A DNA stretch of 64,000 bases, taken from contig CAKZPN010000046.1 of NCBI GenBank assembly GCA_937139335.1, positions 124,001 through 188,000 on the forward strand. Reading direction: 5' to 3'. Source of the stretch: an uncultured Roseicyclus sp. Its GTDB lineage: Bacteria; Pseudomonadota; Alphaproteobacteria; Rhodobacterales; Rhodobacteraceae. Shown here piece after piece: positions 45,048 to 53,518 of the stretch. The notes under the pieces are model-generated. The model ran no database searches, had not been told where the DNA came from, and saw only the letters and a list, made by a program, of their open reading frames with translations. The translations under genes were made by a program, and so were the position numbers. How positions within the stretch are numbered: the stretch's first letter is position 1; every line of letters begins with the position of its first letter.

Positions 45048-46214
45048 TCAGAACGGTCCGTCTTCCAGCACGCCATCTGCGCTCATCTGCGCGTAGAGGA
45101 GACCTTCGCGCAGGCCCCGGTCCGCCACGCTCAGCCGGTCGGTGGGCCAGGCGCGCAGCAGCGCCTGCAGGATTGCCGCGCCCGACATGATCAGCGTTTG
45201 CCGGTCGCGCCCGATACGCGGGTCGCGACGCCGCCCCTCGGGGCCGAGGGTCAGGTAATCCTGGATCACCCGGTCGATCTGGTCCGAGGTCATGCGCAGC
45301 CCGTCGACCTTGTTGCGATCGTAGCGCCGCAGGCCCAGGTGCGAGGCGGCGACTGTGGTGACGGTGCCGGAGGTGCCGATGATCTGGAACCCCTCGCGCG
45401 CCTGGTCGGCGGCATCGTCATAGGGCGAGAAGCCGGCCAGTTGCTCCTCGAAGAACCAGCTCATCAGGGCAAATCGCGCGCCGTCGTCGGCGACATCGGC
45501 ATACATGTCCTTGAGCGTGGCCACGCCGAGCGGAACCGAGATCCAGTCCACAACCTTGGCGCGCGGAAAGATCGTCTCTTCGTGATCGAAGCCCTGGTGC
45601 AGCCGCATGATCGCGCGCGGGCGTTCCACGCGGGGCACGCGGCTGAGGTCGATCCAGACCAGCTCGGTCGAGCCGCCGCCGATGTCGACCACCAGCAGCT
45701 GTTCGGTCTTCATCGAGACCAGCGGCGCGCAGGACACGACCGCGAGCCGCGCCTCCTCCTCCGGTTTGATGATCTCCAGTTCCAGCCCGGTCTCGCGCTT
45801 GACCACCGAAATGAACTCGCCCGCGTTGGAGGCGCGTCGGCAGGCCTCGGTCGCCACCAGCCGCATCCGGCTGACGTGGTGCTTTTCAAGCTTGCGCTGG
45901 CAGATCTTCAGCGCGCCGACCGCGCGCGCCATCGAGGCGCGCGACATCCGCCCCGAGGCCTCCAGCCCCTGCCCCAGCTGGACGCTTTTGGAAAAGCTGT
46001 CCACGACATGAAGCTGGTTGCCCTTGGGCTGCGCGATCAGCATCCGGCACGAATTGGTGCCAAGATCGAGCGCAGCATAAAGATCGGCCGGGTCGGGCCG
46101 TGAACCTGGCGCTAGGCGCCGTTCGACAGGCGGCTCTGTGACCGGCGTGATCGAGACCACGGTGGCCACGGGACTGGGGAACGGACCGGCGCCGCCTTTG
46201 CGCTTGCGCGACAT
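45048..46214 (-). CDS. Ppx/GppA-family phosphatase
   Basis: The 388-residue ASKHA-fold phosphatase has ALDLGTNSCRMLIAQP (phosphate-1), VATEACRRASNAGEF, VDIGGGSTELVWIDL (phosphate-2) and IIGTSGTVTTVAASHLGL. Members split terminal phosphate from inorganic polyphosphate or pppGpp, with roles in phosphate storage and the stringent response. At 388 residues it is the short form, lacking the C-terminal HD-like domain of E. coli Ppx. The first 40 residues are a low-complexity extension (RKRKGGAGPFPSPVATVV). Confidence 0.9.
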   Translation of the reverse strand: MSRKRKGGAGPFPSPVATVVSITPVTEPPVERRLAPGSRPDPADLYAALDLGTNSCRMLIAQPKGNQLHVVDSFSKSVQLGQGLEASGRMSRASMARAVGALKICQRKLEKHHVSRMRLVATEACRRASNAGEFISVVKRETGLELEIIKPEEEARLAVVSCAPLVSMKTEQLLVVDIGGGSTELVWIDLSRVPRVERPRAIMRLHQGFDHEETIFPRAKVVDWISVPLGVATLKDMYADVADDGARFALMSWFFEEQLAGFSPYDDAADQAREGFQIIGTSGTVTTVAASHLGLRRYDRNKVDGLRMTSDQIDRVIQDYLTLGPEGRRRDPRIGRDRQTLIMSGAAILQALLRAWPTDRLSVADRGLREGLLYAQMSADGVLEDGPF

Positions 46215-46498
46215 GCGGGCCTCCGAAAAACTGTGTTAGCGGTAATGTAGCAATCGCGGCGCGACGTCACAATGGTGTTGCACAGGTGGTCCACCCGACG
46301 GACGGGCCGGATTCAACATCATCATGAGAATTATGGGCCGCCCCGGCCCTCGCCCTTTTTTCGCGCCGCGGCTATGTCGGAGGGTGAGCCGGGTCGCTCC
46401 CGCCCCGGCTTGTGTCGAAATTGGAACGTGGCCCGTCCTGCCGCTCGCATAAGGTGCGCGACAGGATACGAACGCCCGGCCCTGCAAGAGGATCTGCC
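46215..46498 (+). other. Structured leader region before the one-carbon operon
   Basis: This 284-base noncoding gap separates ppx (leftward) from the one-carbon operon (rightward). It contains a terminator-like element on the + strand: stem GGGCCG/CGGCCC (46335-46349) and a T6 run at 46356-46361, six bases beyond the stem. A second perfect 7-bp stem AGCCGGG/CCCGGCT (46387-46410, loop 10) follows. The arrangement could be a leader with attenuation or an orphan short transcript. I do not recognise a cobalamin, SAM or SAH riboswitch consensus. Confidence 0.4.
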
Positions 46499-46816
46499 AT
46501 GCCCGCTGTCACCCATGTCTTCTGGCGCGATATTCCCGCCCAGGTCATCGTGGGCAAGGGCCGCGGCGGGTCCAAGGCCGTGCTGCCCGAACGTTTCGAG
46601 CAGGCGATCGACCGCTGCGCCATGAAGATCGGCGCGAAGGACGCGGAGGCCTACCTGGCCGAATGGCGTCGGGTTCCGGCAGGCGAGATCGAGGGCGAGC
46701 CCGCCGATGTCGCCGCCGCCGAGATTGCCCGGCTCGATGCCGGCTACGGGCCCGAGCGCCTCAAGCGCCTGATCGACGCGGAGGGGTTCGAGCCCTCCAC
46801 TTCACACACCGCCTGA
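46499..46816 (+). CDS. 'Virulence factor' family small protein
   Basis: The 105-residue protein starts MPAVTHVFWRDIPAQVIVGK and continues YLAEWRR and AAAEIARLDAGYGPERLKRLIDAEGF. This matches a small conserved family labelled 'virulence factor' (PF13769-type), which in alphaproteobacteria sits next to MetF-like and corrinoid methyltransferase genes; the name is historical and no virulence role is implied. The ATG follows AGAGGA. It opens a five-gene run: MetF-like, MtrH-like, membrane protein and ASKHA activator. Confidence 0.75.
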   Translation: MPAVTHVFWRDIPAQVIVGKGRGGSKAVLPERFEQAIDRCAMKIGAKDAEAYLAEWRRVPAGEIEGEPADVAAAEIARLDAGYGPERLKRLIDAEGFEPSTSHTA

Positions 46817-46844
46817 GGCCATGGCCTCGATCTGGGAGACTGCG

Positions 46845-47768
46845 ATGGCCTTGCTCAAATTCCGCGCCCGCGACACTGCGCCCGCCACCCCGGCCCGCCC
46901 GGATCTGGAGGACATGTTGCGCGACTACTCGATCGAGGTGATGCCGCGCACCGCCGAGAAGGTGGCCGATTTCCGCGAGCACCTGCCCGCCGGCACGCGC
47001 GTCTACATCGCCCATATCGAAGGCACGCCCTTTGCCGACATGCTGGCGACCGCGAAGCGCCTGCGCGCCGAGGGGTTTGAGCCGATGCCGCATTTCCCCG
47101 CGCGCTCCATCCCCGACCGCGCGACGCTGTCGGACTGGGTTGCGCGCTACCGCGGCGAGGCGGGCGTGACACAGGGCCTGATCATCGCAGGCGGCTTGCC
47201 CACCGCGCGCGGGCCCTTCACCTCGTCGATGGACCTGCTGGAAACCGGCCTCTTCGACGGGTTCGACCGTCTGCACATCGCCGGCCACCCCGAGGGCAAC
47301 CGCGACATCGACCCCAAGGGTGGCGAGGCCGAGGTGATGGCGGCGCTGCGCTGGAAACAGGCCTTCGCCAACCGCTCGAACGCGCGTTTCGCCATCGCCA
47401 CGCAATTCGCCTTCGAGGCAGCGCCGGTGCTGGCCTGGGCCGACCGGCTGCAGGCCAACGGCATCACCATGCCCGTCCACCTCGGCATTGCCGGCCCGGC
47501 GAAGCTGCAGACGCTGATCAAGTTCGCCATCGCCTGCGGTGTCGGCCCGTCGCTGTCGGTGCTGCAAAAGCGCGCCCGCGACGTGTCGAAGCTGCTCCTG
47601 CCCTTCGAGCCGACCGAGATCGTGACGGCGCTGGCGAAAGCGCGCGCCGCGGGCCGAGGCGGCAACATCGAACGCATCCATTTCTTCCCGCTCGGCGGCA
47701 TCAAGGCCAATGCCGACTGGGCCACCGACAAGGGCGGCGCCAGCGCGCGACCCGCCTCCGCATCCTGA
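46845..47768 (+). CDS. Methylenetetrahydrofolate reductase-like protein
   Basis: The 307-residue protein has the MetF (beta/alpha)8 features: SIEVMPRTAEKVADFREHLPAG at the N terminus, EGFEPMPHFPARSIPDRATL, GLIIAGGLPTARGPF, DRLHIAGHPEGN and AIATQFAFEAAPVLAWADRL. It should interconvert methylene- and methyl-tetrahydrofolate with FAD. It is divergent from ordinary MetF and lies between a 'virulence factor' protein and an MtrH-like methyltransferase. It may therefore serve oxidation of corrinoid-derived methyl groups rather than methionine synthesis. The ATG preceded by GGGAG is preferred to one eight codons upstream. Confidence 0.82.
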   Translation: MALLKFRARDTAPATPARPDLEDMLRDYSIEVMPRTAEKVADFREHLPAGTRVYIAHIEGTPFADMLATAKRLRAEGFEPMPHFPARSIPDRATLSDWVARYRGEAGVTQGLIIAGGLPTARGPFTSSMDLLETGLFDGFDRLHIAGHPEGNRDIDPKGGEAEVMAALRWKQAFANRSNARFAIATQFAFEAAPVLAWADRLQANGITMPVHLGIAGPAKLQTLIKFAIACGVGPSLSVLQKRARDVSKLLLPFEPTEIVTALAKARAAGRGGNIERIHFFPLGGIKANADWATDKGGASARPASAS

Positions 47769-47784
47769 GAGAGAGCCCTTACAC

Positions 47785-48855
47785 ATGACCCGTACCGTCA
47801 TCGAATCGCAGACAAGGACCACCGTGATCGGCTTTGACGAGCCGTTCTGCGTCATCGGTGAACGGATCAACCCCACGGGCCGCAAGATCCTGAACGAAGA
47901 GCTGGAGCGCGGCGATTTCAGCCGGGTGGAGGCCGACGCCCTCGCGCAGGTCGCGGCGGGGGCAAGCGTGCTCGACATCAACTCGGGCGCGGTGTTCTCG
48001 AACAAGATGGGCGAAGATCCGCGCTACGCCGACAACAATTTCGTCGAGCCGATGCTGATGCCGGAATTGATCCGCGTGGTGCAGGCCGTCACCGACAGCC
48101 CGCTCTGCATCGACAGCTCGGTCCCCGGCGCGTTGCAGGCGGGGCTGGAGGCGGCGAATGGCCGCCCGCTCCTGAACTCCGTCACCGGCGAGGAGGAGCG
48201 GCTGGAACTGGTGCTGCCGCTGGTGAAGAAATACAACGTGGCCGTGGTGGCGATCTCGAACGACGACACCGGCATTTCCGAGGATCCCGACGTGCGCTTT
48301 GCCGTCGCGAAGAAGATCGTCGAGCGCGCCGCCGATTTCGGCATTCCCGCGCATGACATCGTGGTGGACCCGCTGGTGATGCCGATCGGCGCGATGGGAA
48401 GCGCCGGGCAACAGGTGTTCACGCTGGTCCGCCGTCTGCGCGAGGAACTGGGGGTCAACACGACCTGCGGCGCGTCGAACATCTCCTTCGGGCTGCCGAA
48501 CCGGCACGGGATCAACAACGCCTTCCTGCCGATGGCCTTCGGGGCCGGGATGACCAGCGCGATCATGAACCCGGTCGCGCTGCCCATAGGCCCCAAGGCG
48601 ATCGCCGAGAAGCGCGCGCAGGCCGAGGCGGCGGGGATCATCCTGCCGGACGACTTGGACGACGAGACCTTCGTGAAGCTCTTCGGCATGGGATCGACCA
48701 AGCCGCGTCCCGGCAAGGAGATGGAGGCGATCCGCGCCGCGAATTTCCTGATGAACCAGGACGACGGCGGCGGCGCCTGGATCCGCTTCAACCAGGACCC
48801 TGACGCGGCACTTCTGGGTGGTCGGGCCGGCGGACGGCGCCGGCGGCGCGCGTGA
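47785..48855 (+). CDS. Methyltetrahydrofolate:corrinoid methyltransferase (MtrH/AcsE-like)
   Basis: The 356-residue pterin-binding TIM-barrel enzyme shows FCVIGERINPTGRKILNEELERGD, LDINSGAVFS, LCIDSSVPGALQAGL, LLNSVTGEEERLELVLPLVKKY, DIVVDPLVMPIG and TCGASNISFGLPNR, together the pterin site of methyltetrahydrofolate-corrinoid methyltransferases. It passes methyl groups between tetrahydrofolate and a corrinoid protein, which is not encoded in the window. The protein ends in an arginine-rich tail (GGRAGGRRRRRA) outside the barrel, echoed by the ASKHA protein two genes on. The start follows AGAGAG. Confidence 0.88.
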   Translation: MTRTVIESQTRTTVIGFDEPFCVIGERINPTGRKILNEELERGDFSRVEADALAQVAAGASVLDINSGAVFSNKMGEDPRYADNNFVEPMLMPELIRVVQAVTDSPLCIDSSVPGALQAGLEAANGRPLLNSVTGEEERLELVLPLVKKYNVAVVAISNDDTGISEDPDVRFAVAKKIVERAADFGIPAHDIVVDPLVMPIGAMGSAGQQVFTLVRRLREELGVNTTCGASNISFGLPNRHGINNAFLPMAFGAGMTSAIMNPVALPIGPKAIAEKRAQAEAAGIILPDDLDDETFVKLFGMGSTKPRPGKEMEAIRAANFLMNQDDGGGAWIRFNQDPDAALLGGRAGGRRRRRA

Positions 48856-48954
48856 CGGCGCCGGGCCTTGTGACGGGCATCGTGACAGGCGTAGTGACGG
48901 CGAGCGGAGAAATCGGCCCTCGCGAAGGTGCAGGCTTTGCGCCTAGGCTGTCGC

Positions 48955-49671
48955 ATGGACCCGTCCGACTGCGCACGACACCCGGAGACCGCCCCGCCGC
49001 TTGGCGCCGTGGCGGTGCGCATGGCGCTGCGGCTGGCGGGTATCGTGCTGGTGGCGCTGCTGGCGATGTGGCTGATCGACTGGTCGATGGCGCTGACCGA
49101 GCACCTGCCGGACACCGACCAGCGCAGTTTTCGAGCGGCGCTGATCGGCAGCCTGCTGTTGATCTACGTGTTGCTCATGGCCCTGCCCTTCGTGCCGGGG
49201 ATCGAGATCGGCCTGTCGCTCCTGATGCTGCGGGGCGCCGAAATTGCGCCGGCGGTCTACGGGGCGACGGTGCTGGGGCTGGCGCTGGCCTGGCTCGTCG
49301 GGCGGCAGGTGCCGATCCTGCGGCTGCGGACGCTGTTTCTGGACCTGCGGCTGCGCCGCGCGGCCGATCTGCTGACCGGGATCGCGCCGTTGTCGCCTGC
49401 GGAGCGGCTGGCGCGGATCGACGCGCGGCTGCCGGGCTGGGCGCGGCGCGCGGGCGGGCTGCGATGGCGCTACCTCGCGCTGGCGCTGCTCTTGAACATG
49501 CCGGGCAACGTGATCCTGGGCGGTGGCGGCGGCATCTGCCTGCTGGCGGGCTTGAGCGGCCTCTTCCGGCCGGGCCCGATGCTGGTGACGCTGGCGCTGG
49601 CCGTGGCGCCGCTGCCGCTGGTCTTGTGGCTGGCGGGCTACGCGGGAATGCCCGGCTGGTTGCCGTACTAG
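48955..49671 (+). CDS. Multi-pass membrane protein of unknown function
   Basis: The roughly 238-residue protein (nine longer if the upstream ATG is used) starts MDPSDCARHPETAPPLGAVA and has about five predicted membrane segments. LLMALPFVPGIEIGLSLLML and LNMPGNVILGGGGGICLLAGLSGLF resemble the proline/glycine re-entrant motifs of VTT/DedA-like proteins, but I cannot assign it firmly. It sits between the MtrH-like methyltransferase and the ASKHA activator and may be co-transcribed. Just upstream are four GTGAC(G/A)G repeats spaced 12-18 bases. Confidence 0.65.
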   Translation: MDPSDCARHPETAPPLGAVAVRMALRLAGIVLVALLAMWLIDWSMALTEHLPDTDQRSFRAALIGSLLLIYVLLMALPFVPGIEIGLSLLMLRGAEIAPAVYGATVLGLALAWLVGRQVPILRLRTLFLDLRLRRAADLLTGIAPLSPAERLARIDARLPGWARRAGGLRWRYLALALLLNMPGNVILGGGGGICLLAGLSGLFRPGPMLVTLALAVAPLPLVLWLAGYAGMPGWLPY

Positions 49672-49681
49672 GGGGGCTGCG

Positions 49682-51736
49682 ATGAGCGCCGATCCCCTCG
49701 TCATCTTCACGCCCTCGGGCAAGCGCGGCCGCTTCGCGCCCGGCACGCCGATCCTGACCGCCGCGCGGCAGTTGGGCGTCGATCTCGATTCGGTCTGCGG
49801 CGGGCGGGGGATCTGCTCGAAATGCCAGATCGCGCCCTCCTACGGCGACTTTCCAAAGCATGGCGTGACCGTGCGCGAGGGCGCCCTGTCCGAGTGGAAC
49901 GCGGTCGAGGAGCGCTACGACCGCGTGCGTGGGTTGAAACCGGGACGGAGGCTCGGCTGCCAAGCAACCGTGCAGGGCGACATCGTCGTCGACGTGCCGC
50001 CGGAAAGCCAGGTCCACCGCCAGGTCGTGCGCAAGGCGGCCTCGGCGCGGCCGATCACCATGGACCCGGCGACGCGGCTGGTGCTGGTCGAGGTGCAGGA
50101 GCCCGACATGCACGAGCCCTCGGGCGATTTCGAGCGGTTGCAGGCAGCGCTGCGTGAGCAATGGCGGATCGAGGGCGTGACCGCGCCGCTGGCGATGCTG
50201 CAACAGCTGCAACCGGCGCTGCGCAAGGGCGACTGGCAGGTGAGCGTCGCGCTCCATCAGCCTGCGAACAGTGAGATTTTCGAGATCGTGGGGGTCTGGC
50301 CCGGGCTTCACGAAGGCGGGCTTTACGGGCTCGCGATCGACCTCGGCTCCACCACCATCGCGGCGCATCTGTGCGACCTCACCGAAGGGCGCGTGCTGGC
50401 CTCGGCCGGCTTGATGAACCCGCAGATCCGCTTTGGCGAGGATCTGATGAGCCGGGTCAGCTACGTGATGATGAACCCCGGCGGCGATGCCGAGATGACG
50501 CAGGTGGTGCAGGACGCCATCGCCACGCTCGCGACCGAGATCGCGGCGGAGGGCGGCATCGACCCGGGCCTGATCTTCGAGACGGTGATCGTGTGCAACC
50601 CGGTGATGCACCACCTTCTGCTCGGCATCGACCCGGTTGAGCTGGGCCAGGCGCCCTTCGCGCTCGCCACCTCGGGCAGCCTGACGCTCGCCGCGCGCGA
50701 GATCGGGCTGATAACCATCGCCCCCACCGCGCGGCTCTACATCCTGCCCTGCATCGCGGGGCATGTCGGCGCGGACGCCGCCGCCGTTGCGCTGGCCGAG
50801 GAACCCGATCGCGCCAAGGAGCTGACGCTGATCGTCGATGTCGGCACCAACGCCGAGATCCTGCTGGGTGACGAGACCGGGGTGCTGGCATGTTCCTCGC
50901 CCACCGGCCCGGCCTTCGAGGGTGCGCAGATCAGCGCGGGCCAGCGCGCGGCACCGGGCGCCATCGAGCGGGTGGAGATCGACCCAGACACCAAGGAGCC
51001 GCGGTTCAAGGTCATCGGCTCTGAATTGTGGTCAAACGATCCTGGCTTTGCCGAGGCCACGAAGGACACCGGCGTCACCGGCATCTGCGGCTCGGGCATC
51101 ATCGAAGCGGTGGCCGAGATGCGGATGGCGGGGTTGCTCGATGCCTCGGGCCTCGTCGGCGGGCCGGAGGTGACCGGCACGGCGCGGTCAGAACCCACGG
51201 GGCGCACCTTCGCCTATCTGATCCACGACGCCACTGCGACCGGCGGACCGCGCATTACCGTGACGCAGGGCGACATCCGCGCGATCCAGCTTGCGAAATC
51301 GGCGCTCTACGCGGGCGCGCGGCTGCTGATGGACAAACGCGGCGTCGACAAGGTGGACCGCGTGGTTCTGGCGGGGGCGTTTGGTGCACATATCAGCCCG
51401 AAACACGCGATGGTTCTGGGCATGATCCCCGACGCGCCGCTCGACCACGTCACCAGCGCGGGCAATGCGGCCGGTCACGGCGCGCGCATCGCGCTTTGCA
51501 ACCGCGCGGCGCGGAGCCGGATCGAGGCGGTGGTGCGCACGATCGACAAGATCGAGACCGCGATCGAGCCGCGCTTTCAGGAGCATTTCGTGGCCGCCAA
51601 CGCGATCCCGCACGCGACCGACGGCTTCCCGGAACTGGCGAAGATCGTGACGCTGCCGCAGGTGGCCTTCGGCGCGTCCGGGAGCGCACCGGGGGGCGCG
51701 GATGGCGGCGGGCGCAGGCGACGCCGGCGCGGCTGA
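49682..51736 (+). CDS. [2Fe-2S]-ASKHA corrinoid-activating protein (RACo/DUF4445 type)
   Basis: The 684-residue protein has an N-terminal plant-type ferredoxin domain with cysteines 39, 45, 48 and 93 (CGGRGICSKC ... LGC), a middle linker domain, and a C-terminal ASKHA ATPase (about 215-620) with LAIDLGSTTIAAHLCDL, LIVDVGTNAEILLGD and GICGSGIIEAVAEM. Such activators use ATP to drive reduction of inactive Co(II) corrinoid to Co(I) on methyltransfer proteins. Its target would be the corrinoid partner of the MtrH-like enzyme upstream. It ends GGADGGGRRRRRRG, a second arginine-rich tail in this operon. The start follows GGGGGG. Confidence 0.9.
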   Translation: MSADPLVIFTPSGKRGRFAPGTPILTAARQLGVDLDSVCGGRGICSKCQIAPSYGDFPKHGVTVREGALSEWNAVEERYDRVRGLKPGRRLGCQATVQGDIVVDVPPESQVHRQVVRKAASARPITMDPATRLVLVEVQEPDMHEPSGDFERLQAALREQWRIEGVTAPLAMLQQLQPALRKGDWQVSVALHQPANSEIFEIVGVWPGLHEGGLYGLAIDLGSTTIAAHLCDLTEGRVLASAGLMNPQIRFGEDLMSRVSYVMMNPGGDAEMTQVVQDAIATLATEIAAEGGIDPGLIFETVIVCNPVMHHLLLGIDPVELGQAPFALATSGSLTLAAREIGLITIAPTARLYILPCIAGHVGADAAAVALAEEPDRAKELTLIVDVGTNAEILLGDETGVLACSSPTGPAFEGAQISAGQRAAPGAIERVEIDPDTKEPRFKVIGSELWSNDPGFAEATKDTGVTGICGSGIIEAVAEMRMAGLLDASGLVGGPEVTGTARSEPTGRTFAYLIHDATATGGPRITVTQGDIRAIQLAKSALYAGARLLMDKRGVDKVDRVVLAGAFGAHISPKHAMVLGMIPDAPLDHVTSAGNAAGHGARIALCNRAARSRIEAVVRTIDKIETAIEPRFQEHFVAANAIPHATDGFPELAKIVTLPQVAFGASGSAPGGADGGGRRRRRRG

Positions 51737-51784
51737 GCCCCCTTGACGCGCCCTGCCCGGCAAGACTATCTCGAAGCTCTGCTG

Positions 51785-51857
51785 CGGGTATGGTGAAAAG
51801 GTATCACGAAAGCTTCCCAAGCTTCAGTTACGGGTTCGATTCCCGTTACCCGCTCCA
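51785..51857 (+). tRNA. tRNA-Gly (anticodon CCC)
   Basis: The acceptor stem GCGGGTA pairs with TACCCGC (51847-51853). The anticodon loop TTCCCAA gives anticodon CCC. The T arm CGGGTTCGATTCCCG is canonical, and the 3' end TCCA includes an encoded CCA. It decodes GGG glycine codons, and it follows the ASKHA gene after 48 bases. Confidence 0.95.
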
Positions 51858-51892
51858 GATATCCCTGCCCTTTGCCAAACCGCGCTTCGCCT

Positions 51893-53518
51893 TCAATGGA
51901 ACTCGACGGACAGATGGTCCGGCCGGTCCGGCAGCGCCTGGCGTTCGATGTAGCGCCGGACCTGGGGAACCCCCTCGATCACCTCCCTCATGCGCAGGCT
52001 CAGCTCGTAGTCATCCTTGGTCCGCCGTTCGTGATGCCGCAGGTATTCGGTCCAGGTCGGGAAGTAATATTTCTCGGCCCAGATCAACGGGTTCTCGATG
52101 TCGCGCAGCAGCGACCAGTTGCGCGCGCCGGTCCTGAGCGCCAGCCGCCGCCGCTCGGCCATGACGATCAGGAAGGCGTCGTGGTTCTCGGGCGCGACCT
52201 CGAACTCGATGCGGATCATGATCGGGCCGCTCCGGGGCAGGATGTTGGGCGACACCTCGGGCCGGCGGAAGACGTTGGCGGGCTCCAACCGCAGATGCGC
52301 GTATTCCGGCAGCGGAAAGCGCAGGCCCAGCACAGCACCGACGAAGGCCACCGCCCCCGCCAGGAGCAGCGCCGCCTCGATCGACGCCGTCTCCACCACA
52401 TTGCCCCAGAGCCAGGACCCCAGCGTCATCCCGCCGAAGACCGCCGTGTTGTAGATCGCGAGCGTGCGGCCCACGACCCAGCGCGGCGTCGACAGTTGCA
52501 CCGTGACGTTGAAGAGGTTGAGGCAGATCACCCAGGACGCGCCCGCCAGCGCCAGCGCGGGGGCGATGGCCGCGGAGACCGGAACAAGCGCGATGACCGC
52601 CTGCGCGATCCCGGTGGCGATGAGCCCGCCGCGCACCACCGTCTCGCCGCTGTAGCGCGCCCTGAGCCGCGGGTTCGTCAGCGCCCCCATCACCGCCCCA
52701 ACCCCGAAACAGGCCAGCAGCAGCCCGTAGGCCAGCGCACCCAGCCCAAGCTCGCGCTGCACCACCAGCGGCAGGAGCGCATTGGTGCTGACCGCCGAAA
52801 GGCCGAAGACGAAGGCGCGCAGCAGCACCGACTGGATGTTGGGCGCGAGGCTGGCGTAGCGCAGACCGGCGCTCAGCGCGGGCATGAAGGATTCGGTCGG
52901 CAGCTCGGACGTCTTGCGCGGCGATTTCCAGACCAGCAGCCGCAGCGCCAGCACGCAAAACGACAGCGCATTCAGCGCGAAGGCCACGGCCGCGCCCAGA
53001 CCCGCCACCACGAGACCGCCGATGGCGGGCCCGAGACTCCGCATCGCGTTCACGCCCATGGAGTTCAGCCCCACCGCGGCCGGCAGGTTCTCGCGCCCGA
53101 CGAAATCCACCAGCGAGGATTGCCAGGGCGGATTCTGGATCGCCATCGCGCAGCCGACAGCGAAGCTGAGGCCAAGCAGGATCCAGGGCGTCATCAGCCC
53201 CAGGAACGCCAGCACCGTCATCACCACTGCCACGCAAAGCCCCAGCACCTGCGAAAAGATCAGGAGCTTGCGCCGGTCGTAGCTGTCCGAGATCACCCCC
53301 GCCGGCAGCGACAGGATCGCGAGCGGCAGATGCGCCGAGCTTTGCACCAGCGCGATCAGGACGGGCGAGGCCGTCAGCGTGGTCATGAGCCAGGCCGCGG
53401 CAACGGTCTGGATCCAGTGGCCGAGGTTCGAGGCCATCGCGGCCAGCCAGATCGTGCGGAAGCCGGGCCGCCGCAGAAGCGACAGGGGCGACGCCTCGGG
53501 CGTCATGCCGCGCGCCAT
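51893..53518 (-). CDS. MFS transporter with extra C-terminal domain
   Basis: The roughly 541-residue protein has an MFS portion (about 1-400, 11-12 membrane segments; SDSYDRRKLLIFSQVLG is the loop 2-3 motif, and GVGAVMGALTNPRLRARYSGE follows the midpoint) of the MFS_3/enterobactin-exporter type. It is followed by a soluble domain of about 110 residues: IRIEFEVAPENHDAFLIVMAERR ... WAEKYYFPTWTEYLRHHERRT, resembling antibiotic-biosynthesis-monooxygenase/NIPSNAP folds. Substrate is unknown. ATG at 53518 is used; 53506 is an alternative. Confidence 0.8.
   Translation of the reverse strand: MARGMTPEASPLSLLRRPGFRTIWLAAMASNLGHWIQTVAAAWLMTTLTASPVLIALVQSSAHLPLAILSLPAGVISDSYDRRKLLIFSQVLGLCVAVVMTVLAFLGLMTPWILLGLSFAVGCAMAIQNPPWQSSLVDFVGRENLPAAVGLNSMGVNAMRSLGPAIGGLVVAGLGAAVAFALNALSFCVLALRLLVWKSPRKTSELPTESFMPALSAGLRYASLAPNIQSVLLRAFVFGLSAVSTNALLPLVVQRELGLGALAYGLLLACFGVGAVMGALTNPRLRARYSGETVVRGGLIATGIAQAVIALVPVSAAIAPALALAGASWVICLNLFNVTVQLSTPRWVVGRTLAIYNTAVFGGMTLGSWLWGNVVETASIEAALLLAGAVAFVGAVLGLRFPLPEYAHLRLEPANVFRRPEVSPNILPRSGPIMIRIEFEVAPENHDAFLIVMAERRRLALRTGARNWSLLRDIENPLIWAEKYYFPTWTEYLRHHERRTKDDYELSLRMREVIEGVPQVRRYIERQALPDRPDHLSVEFH

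Noticed and set aside
46215-46498. Cobalamin or SAM riboswitch
   Set aside because: Hairpins exist, but none of the known conserved boxes could be recognised, so no riboswitch class is claimed.
48852-48898. Four GTGAC(G/A)G repeats
   Set aside because: Spacing is irregular (18, 12, 12 bases) and the units short; not a CRISPR or iteron array, probably a coincidence in GC-rich DNA or minor slippage.
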